This document shows positions 60,267 to 64,000 of a stretch of 64,000 nucleotides of DNA, piece after piece. The DNA is from Serratia sp. M24T3 (GTDB lineage Bacteria; Pseudomonadota; Gammaproteobacteria; Enterobacterales; Enterobacteriaceae). A program made the position numbers and the translations under genes. The stretch's first letter is position 1, and each line of letters opens with the position of its first letter. The notes under the pieces are model-generated. The model saw only the letters and a program-made list of their open reading frames with translations, searched no databases and was not told the origin of the DNA. The stretch covers positions 1 through 64,000 of the forward strand of contig NZ_AJHJ01000013.1 in the NCBI RefSeq assembly GCF_000257645.1, given 5' to 3'.

Positions 60267-63200
60267 TCCTGTTCCTGTACTTTACGGCGAGCCGGACGCC
60301 AGCGGGTGGCCAGTCGGTCAAACATCAAATAGATTACCGGCGTCGAGAACAGCGTCAGAACCTGACTAAAGATAAGGCCGCCGACGATGACCAAGCCCAG
60401 CGGCTGGCGCAGTTCTGCACCACTGCCGCTGGCCAGCATCAACGGCAGTGCGCCGATCAGTGCAGCCATAGTTGTCATCAGGATGGGGCGAAATCGCAGC
60501 AGACAGGCCTGATGAATGGCATCTCGCGGCGACATATGGTGCTTCTGCTCCGCCTCCAGCGCAAAGTCGATCATCATGATGGCATTCTTCTTGACGATAC
60601 CAATCAGCAGTATCACCCCGATTAGCGCAATCAAACTGAACTCTGTGCCGCTGAACAGCAGAGAAAGCAGCGCACCCACCGCGGCTGACGGCAGCGTAGA
60701 CAGAATAGTCACCGGATGGATAAAGCTCTCGTAAAGGATGCCCAGAACCACATACATTGTCAGTAAAGCCGCCAGAATCAACCACAGCGTATTGCCGGTG
60801 GCGCTCTCAAACGAGGCCGCAGAACCCTGATATCGCAGAGTAATACTGTCTGGCAGAGCTATCTCCTGAGTGGTTTTCTTAATCGCCTGCTGCGCCTGTT
60901 CAATCGAGTAGCCATCATTAAGGTTAAATGAAACCGTGACCGCTGGCAGCTGATTAAGACGCGCCTGCAACAGCGCACCAGTGCGCATGTGAATAGTAGC
61001 GATAGACGTCAGCTTGATCATTCCGGTCGTCGAACTGTTGGACGTAGACGATGAGCTATTGCTGTCGGTACTTGTCGAGCTACTGCTGCCAGTCGTTGAA
61101 CTGGTACTGCTGCTGGAACTGGAATTTGAGTTCGTCGAATTACTGCTGGTCGAACTGCTGGTGCTGGTACTGCTTGAGTTATTGCTGTTGCTGGTCGCCA
61201 GATAGATATCATCGAAAGAGGCCGGCGATTGCTGGTACTGCGGCGCAACTTCAAGCACCACGCGATACTGGTTGGACTGAGTAAAGATAGTTGAAACCAG
61301 ACGCTGGCCAAAGGCGTTATACAGCGCCGTATCGACATCAGAAGCGGTAATCCCATAGCGCGATGCAGCATCACGGTTGAGTTCAACATAGGCCACTTGC
61401 CCCTGATCTTGCAGGTTGCTGACTACGCTGTTGAACTCCGGCTCATGACTAAGTTTGTCGAGCAGCTTGGGCGTCCATGAAACCAGATTGGCGCTATCAG
61501 TGTCATCAAGGGTAAATTGATACTGGCTCGGAGTGACCTGATCATCAACGGTCAAATCCTGCGAGGCCTGCATATATAACTCAATACCCGGCACAGAAGA
61601 CGTTTCCTGCTTTAGACGGGCAATCACCGCTGGGGCGCGATCGTCACGCAAATTGATGGCTTTGAGGTTTATCTGAAAACGCCCGCTGTTGAGGCTGGTG
61701 TTATTGCCATCGACACCAATGGTCGAGGCCACACTTTCAACGTCTTTATCCTTGAGAATTGCCGCGGCCAGCGCCTGCTGACGGCGACCCATCTCACTGA
61801 AGGACACGTCCTGCGAGGCCATGGTAATACCTTGGATCATGCCGGTGTCCTGCGATGGGAAAAAACCTTTCGGCACAATCACGTACAGCAGCCCGGTAAA
61901 TACCAGCGTTGCCAGCGCCACCAGCAGTGTCAAACGCTGATGGTTAAGCACCACCGTCAACATGCGGTCGTAACCAGCGATCAGTTTGTCAAACACCTGA
62001 CCGCCCTTGCGATAAAACTTGCTCTGTTTCTCTTCGGGAATGTGCCGCAAAAGGTAGGCACAAAGCATGGGCGTCAGAGTCAGCGAGACCAGCATCGACA
62101 CGACGATCGACACCGCCAGCGTAATCGCAAACTCGCGGAACAGACGACCCACCACGTCCCCCATAAACAGCAGCGGGATCAGCACGGCAATCAGCGAGAA
62201 AGTCAGTGAAATGATAGTGAAACCGATTTGCTGCGAGCCTTTCAGCGCCGCCTCCATCGGACTTTCTCCGTCCTCGAGGCGGCGAGAGATGTTCTCGACC
62301 ACGACGATGGCATCATCAATGACAAAACCGGTGGCGATAGTCAGCGCCATCAGTGACAGGTTATTCAGACTGAAACCGCACAGGTACATGACGCCAAAAG
62401 TGCCCACCAGCGACAGCGGCACCGCCACGCTTGGAATAAGCGTCGCAGCAATGTTGCGCAGGAACAGGAAGGTCACCATCACTACCAGCGCAATCGACAG
62501 CAGCAGCTCGAACTGAACGTCGCTGATTGAGGCGCGGATGGTTTGAGTACGGTCAGAAAGAATGGTGACTTTGATTGAATCCGGCAGCGAGGCCTGCAGT
62601 TTTGGCAACTGAGTCTTGATGTCGTCAACCACGGAAATCACGTTGGCACCGGGCTGGCGCTGCACGTTGATAATGATTGCCGGTTTATTGTTGGCCCAGG
62701 CAGAAAGATATTCGTTCTCCGGTGCTTCGCTCAGAGTCGCGATATCTTTCAGGCGCAACGCGGCACCGTTGCTGTAGGTCACAATAAGATTGCCGTACTC
62801 GTCGGCGGTACGCAGCTGATCGTTGGCATCAATAGTGATGGAATGGTGTTTGCCATCGAAACCACCCTTGGAGCCGTTGACGTTGCTGTTGCCGATAAGC
62901 GTATTAATGTCTTGCAGCGTCAGGTTGTGTGCGGCAAGAGCGCGGGGATTCACTTGCACACGTACCGCAGGCTGATGCCCACCGGCCAGCGTCACCAAGC
63001 CTACGCCCGAGATCTGCGACAGCTTGAGCGCCACGCGGGTGTTCACCAGATCCTGTACTTTAGTCAGCGGCAACGAGTCAGAGGTCACTGCCAGCGTAAT
63101 TACCGCGCTGTCGGCCGGGTTAACTTTTTTATAGGTCGGCGGATTGGGCAAATCGCTGGGTAGAAGGCTGTTGGCGGCGTTAATGGCCGCCTGAACTTCC

Positions 63201-63517
63201 TGCTCGGCTACGTCCAGCGACAAGTCGAGAGAAAACTTCAGTGTAATAATCGATGAACCGGTGGAGCTGGTGGAATACATCTGGCTCAGACCAGACATCT
63301 GCCCAAGCTGGCGCTCAAGGGGAGCCGTAACGCCGGAGGCCATCACATCCGGGCTTGCACCTGGATAAAGCGTGGTCACCTGAATAGTCGGATAATCTAC
63401 CTGCGGCAGCGCCGAGGTGGACAGCATGTTGTAGGCAAAAATGCCCGACAGCAGCACCGCCACCATCAACAAGATGGTGGCTACCGGCCTTTGGATAAAG
63501 AGGCGTGATGGATTCAT
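60263..63517 (-). CDS. mdtB: Multidrug efflux RND pump subunit MdtB with serine-rich insertion
   Basis: Partner of MdtC in the heterotrimeric pump, 1084 residues against 1040 in E. coli. The relay aspartates are in [17 protein letters not shown] and the motif [15 protein letters not shown] is intact. The extra length is explained by a low-complexity Ser/Thr/Asn stretch at about residues 774-832, in the second large periplasmic loop where E. coli has a short turn (near TSSDGG). The frame is open through it, and the codons for serine are mixed (AGC, AGT, TCG, TCC, TCA), which argues against a sequencing artefact or a simple DNA repeat. The start overlaps the mdtA stop by 4 bases. Confidence 0.96.
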   Translation of the reverse strand: MNPSRLFIQRPVATILLMVAVLLSGIFAYNMLSTSALPQVDYPTIQVTTLYPGASPDVMASGVTAPLERQLGQMSGLSQMYSTSSTGSSIITLKFSLDLSLDVAEQEVQAAINAANSLLPSDLPNPPTYKKVNPADSAVITLAVTSDSLPLTKVQDLVNTRVALKLSQISGVGLVTLAGGHQPAVRVQVNPRALAAHNLTLQDINTLIGNSNVNGSKGGFDGKHHSITIDANDQLRTADEYGNLIVTYSNGAALRLKDIATLSEAPENEYLSAWANNKPAIIINVQRQPGANVISVVDDIKTQLPKLQASLPDSIKVTILSDRTQTIRASISDVQFELLLSIALVVMVTFLFLRNIAATLIPSVAVPLSLVGTFGVMYLCGFSLNNLSLMALTIATGFVIDDAIVVVENISRRLEDGESPMEAALKGSQQIGFTIISLTFSLIAVLIPLLFMGDVVGRLFREFAITLAVSIVVSMLVSLTLTPMLCAYLLRHIPEEKQSKFYRKGGQVFDKLIAGYDRMLTVVLNHQRLTLLVALATLVFTGLLYVIVPKGFFPSQDTGMIQGITMASQDVSFSEMGRRQQALAAAILKDKDVESVASTIGVDGNNTSLNSGRFQINLKAINLRDDRAPAVIARLKQETSSVPGIELYMQASQDLTVDDQVTPSQYQFTLDDTDSANLVSWTPKLLDKLSHEPEFNSVVSNLQDQGQVAYVELNRDAASRYGITASDVDTALYNAFGQRLVSTIFTQSNQYRVVLEVAPQYQQSPASFDDIYLATSNSNNSSSTSTSSSTSSNSTNSNSSSSSSTSSTTGSSSSTSTDSNSSSSTSNSSTTGMIKLTSIATIHMRTGALLQARLNQLPAVTVSFNLNDGYSIEQAQQAIKKTTQEIALPDSITLRYQGSAASFESATGNTLWLILAALLTMYVVLGILYESFIHPVTILSTLPSAAVGALLSLLFSGTEFSLIALIGVILLIGIVKKNAIMMIDFALEAEQKHHMSPRDAIHQACLLRFRPILMTTMAALIGALPLMLASGSGAELRQPLGLVIVGGLIFSQVLTLFSTPVIYLMFDRLATRWRPARRKVQEQE
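61022..61196 (-). repeat. Low-complexity Ser/Thr/Asn-rich segment in MdtB
   Basis: About 58 codons made almost only of serine, threonine, asparagine and a few glycine and aspartate. Units such as SSSTS and SNSS recur without a fixed period. Probably a flexible periplasmic linker or loop. Confidence 0.85.
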
Positions 63518-64000
63518 TTAGTCCCGCTGTCTTTGCCGGTGGTGGCTTTATCTACGCCGGTTTTATCAGGCTGTGCGGTGCCTGTCGCCGCGGCTGCCGC
63601 ACTCGCCGCAGTCACGACTTGAACTTTGGTGCCGTCGTTCAGTCTGTCGATACCGGTAGTCACCACCCGATCGCCCGGCTTGACGCCAGACAACACGGCA
63701 ATCTGATCGTCGCCATAGTTTGGACCCGCTTTGACAGCGGTACGGGTCACGCTGCCATCGGTCTTGATGACATAAACAAAGTCGCCGTCGGAGCTTAGCT
63801 GTAAGGCAGCAGATGGAATAACGGTAGTGTTTTCGAGCGTTCCAACCTGCAAGCGCGCATTGACAAACTGATTCGGATACAGCGCATCATCGTTGTTGTC
63901 GAACACCGCTTTAAGCTTGACGCTGCCGGTACTGGTGTCGATTTCATTGCTCATAAACTGTAGCTTGCCTTGCGCCAGAACCTTGTCGCCGTCCTGATCA
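63514..64000 (-). CDS. mdtA: Multidrug efflux adaptor MdtA, 3' part only
   Basis: C-terminal part (about 161 codons) of the periplasmic adaptor of the MdtABC pump. The reading frame stays open to the right edge of the window, with [21 protein letters not shown] matching the family, so the internal ATG at 63954 is not the start. The tail is rich in Ala, Thr and Lys. The stop overlaps the mdtB start by 4 bases. It is cut by the window edge, not broken. Confidence 0.93.
   Translation of the reverse strand, partial: DQDGDKVLAQGKLQFMSNEIDTSTGSVKLKAVFDNNDDALYPNQFVNARLQVGTLENTTVIPSAALQLSSDGDFVYVIKTDGSVTRTAVKAGPNYGDDQIAVLSGVKPGDRVVTTGIDRLNDGTKVQVVTAASAAAAATGTAQPDKTGVDKATTGKDSGTK

Noticed and set aside
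61014-61205. Antisense open frame rich in Leu, Val and Glu opposite the MdtB insertion
   Set aside because: It is the mirror of the serine-rich codons; the composition is a by-product and there is no ribosome site.
63514-63954. Internal ATG at 63954 as the start of a short adaptor gene
   Set aside because: The frame is open beyond it to the window edge and the upstream residues match the MdtA family.

Overview
The window is chromosomal DNA of a member of the Enterobacterales. Its backbone follows the gene order known from Escherichia coli: tRNA-fMet, amiC, argA, recD, recB, ptrA, recC, four pseudopilin genes, thyA, lgt, ptsP, rppH, mutH, ygdR, tas, lplT, aas, omrA/omrB, galR, lysA, lysR. The proteins are close to, but clearly distinct from, their E. 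coli forms. Together with the extra genes this points to a relative outside Escherichia, perhaps a Yersiniaceae-type genus such as Serratia, Rahnella or Rouxiella. That placement is a guess from memory, not a search.

Region 1 (1-23.8 kb) is conserved core. It holds an initiator tRNA, a Tat-exported cell-wall amidase, ArgR-controlled argA, and the recC-ptrA-recB-recD run for RecBCD recombination with the embedded periplasmic protease. The coupled ppdA-ppdB-ygdB-ppdC pseudopilin operon, thyA/lgt, ptsP (nitrogen PTS enzyme I) with rppH (RNA pyrophosphohydrolase), mutH and the lipoprotein ygdR follow. The 700-base gap before mutH carries a cluster of DnaA boxes.

Region 2 (23.9-27.5 kb) is an AT-rich three-gene insertion between ygdR and tas. 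It encodes an unrecognised 241-residue protein, a NifS/IscS-type cysteine desulfurase and an MFS transporter. It looks like a small sulfur-related biosynthesis and export cassette.

Region 3 (27.5-43.1 kb) resumes the backbone (tas, lplT-aas, the OmrA/OmrB small RNAs on the minus strand, galR, lysA, lysR) with two further insertions. One is a BisC-like molybdoenzyme between omrB and galR. The other is a beta-glucoside PTS locus (GntR regulator, IIB, 6-phospho-beta-glucosidase, IIC and a divergent IIA) between galR and lysA. Its divergent promoter region has three regulator-type palindromes and a central CRP site.

Region 4 (43.1-49.9 kb) is accessory: a secreted TPR protein, an SbmA/BacA-like ABC transporter, an AT-rich pair of unknown genes that look like secreted effectors, and a glucose/maltose-family PTS IICB gene with a CRP site.

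Region 5 (49.9-64 kb) is dense in RND multidrug efflux genes. A tripartite acrAB-type operon with its own outer-membrane channel (EefABC-like) converges on an mdtABC operon that ends with a second outer-membrane channel gene. MdtB carries an unusual serine-rich insertion of about 58 residues, and mdtA runs off the right edge.

No CRISPR array, insertion sequence, integrase or rRNA was seen.
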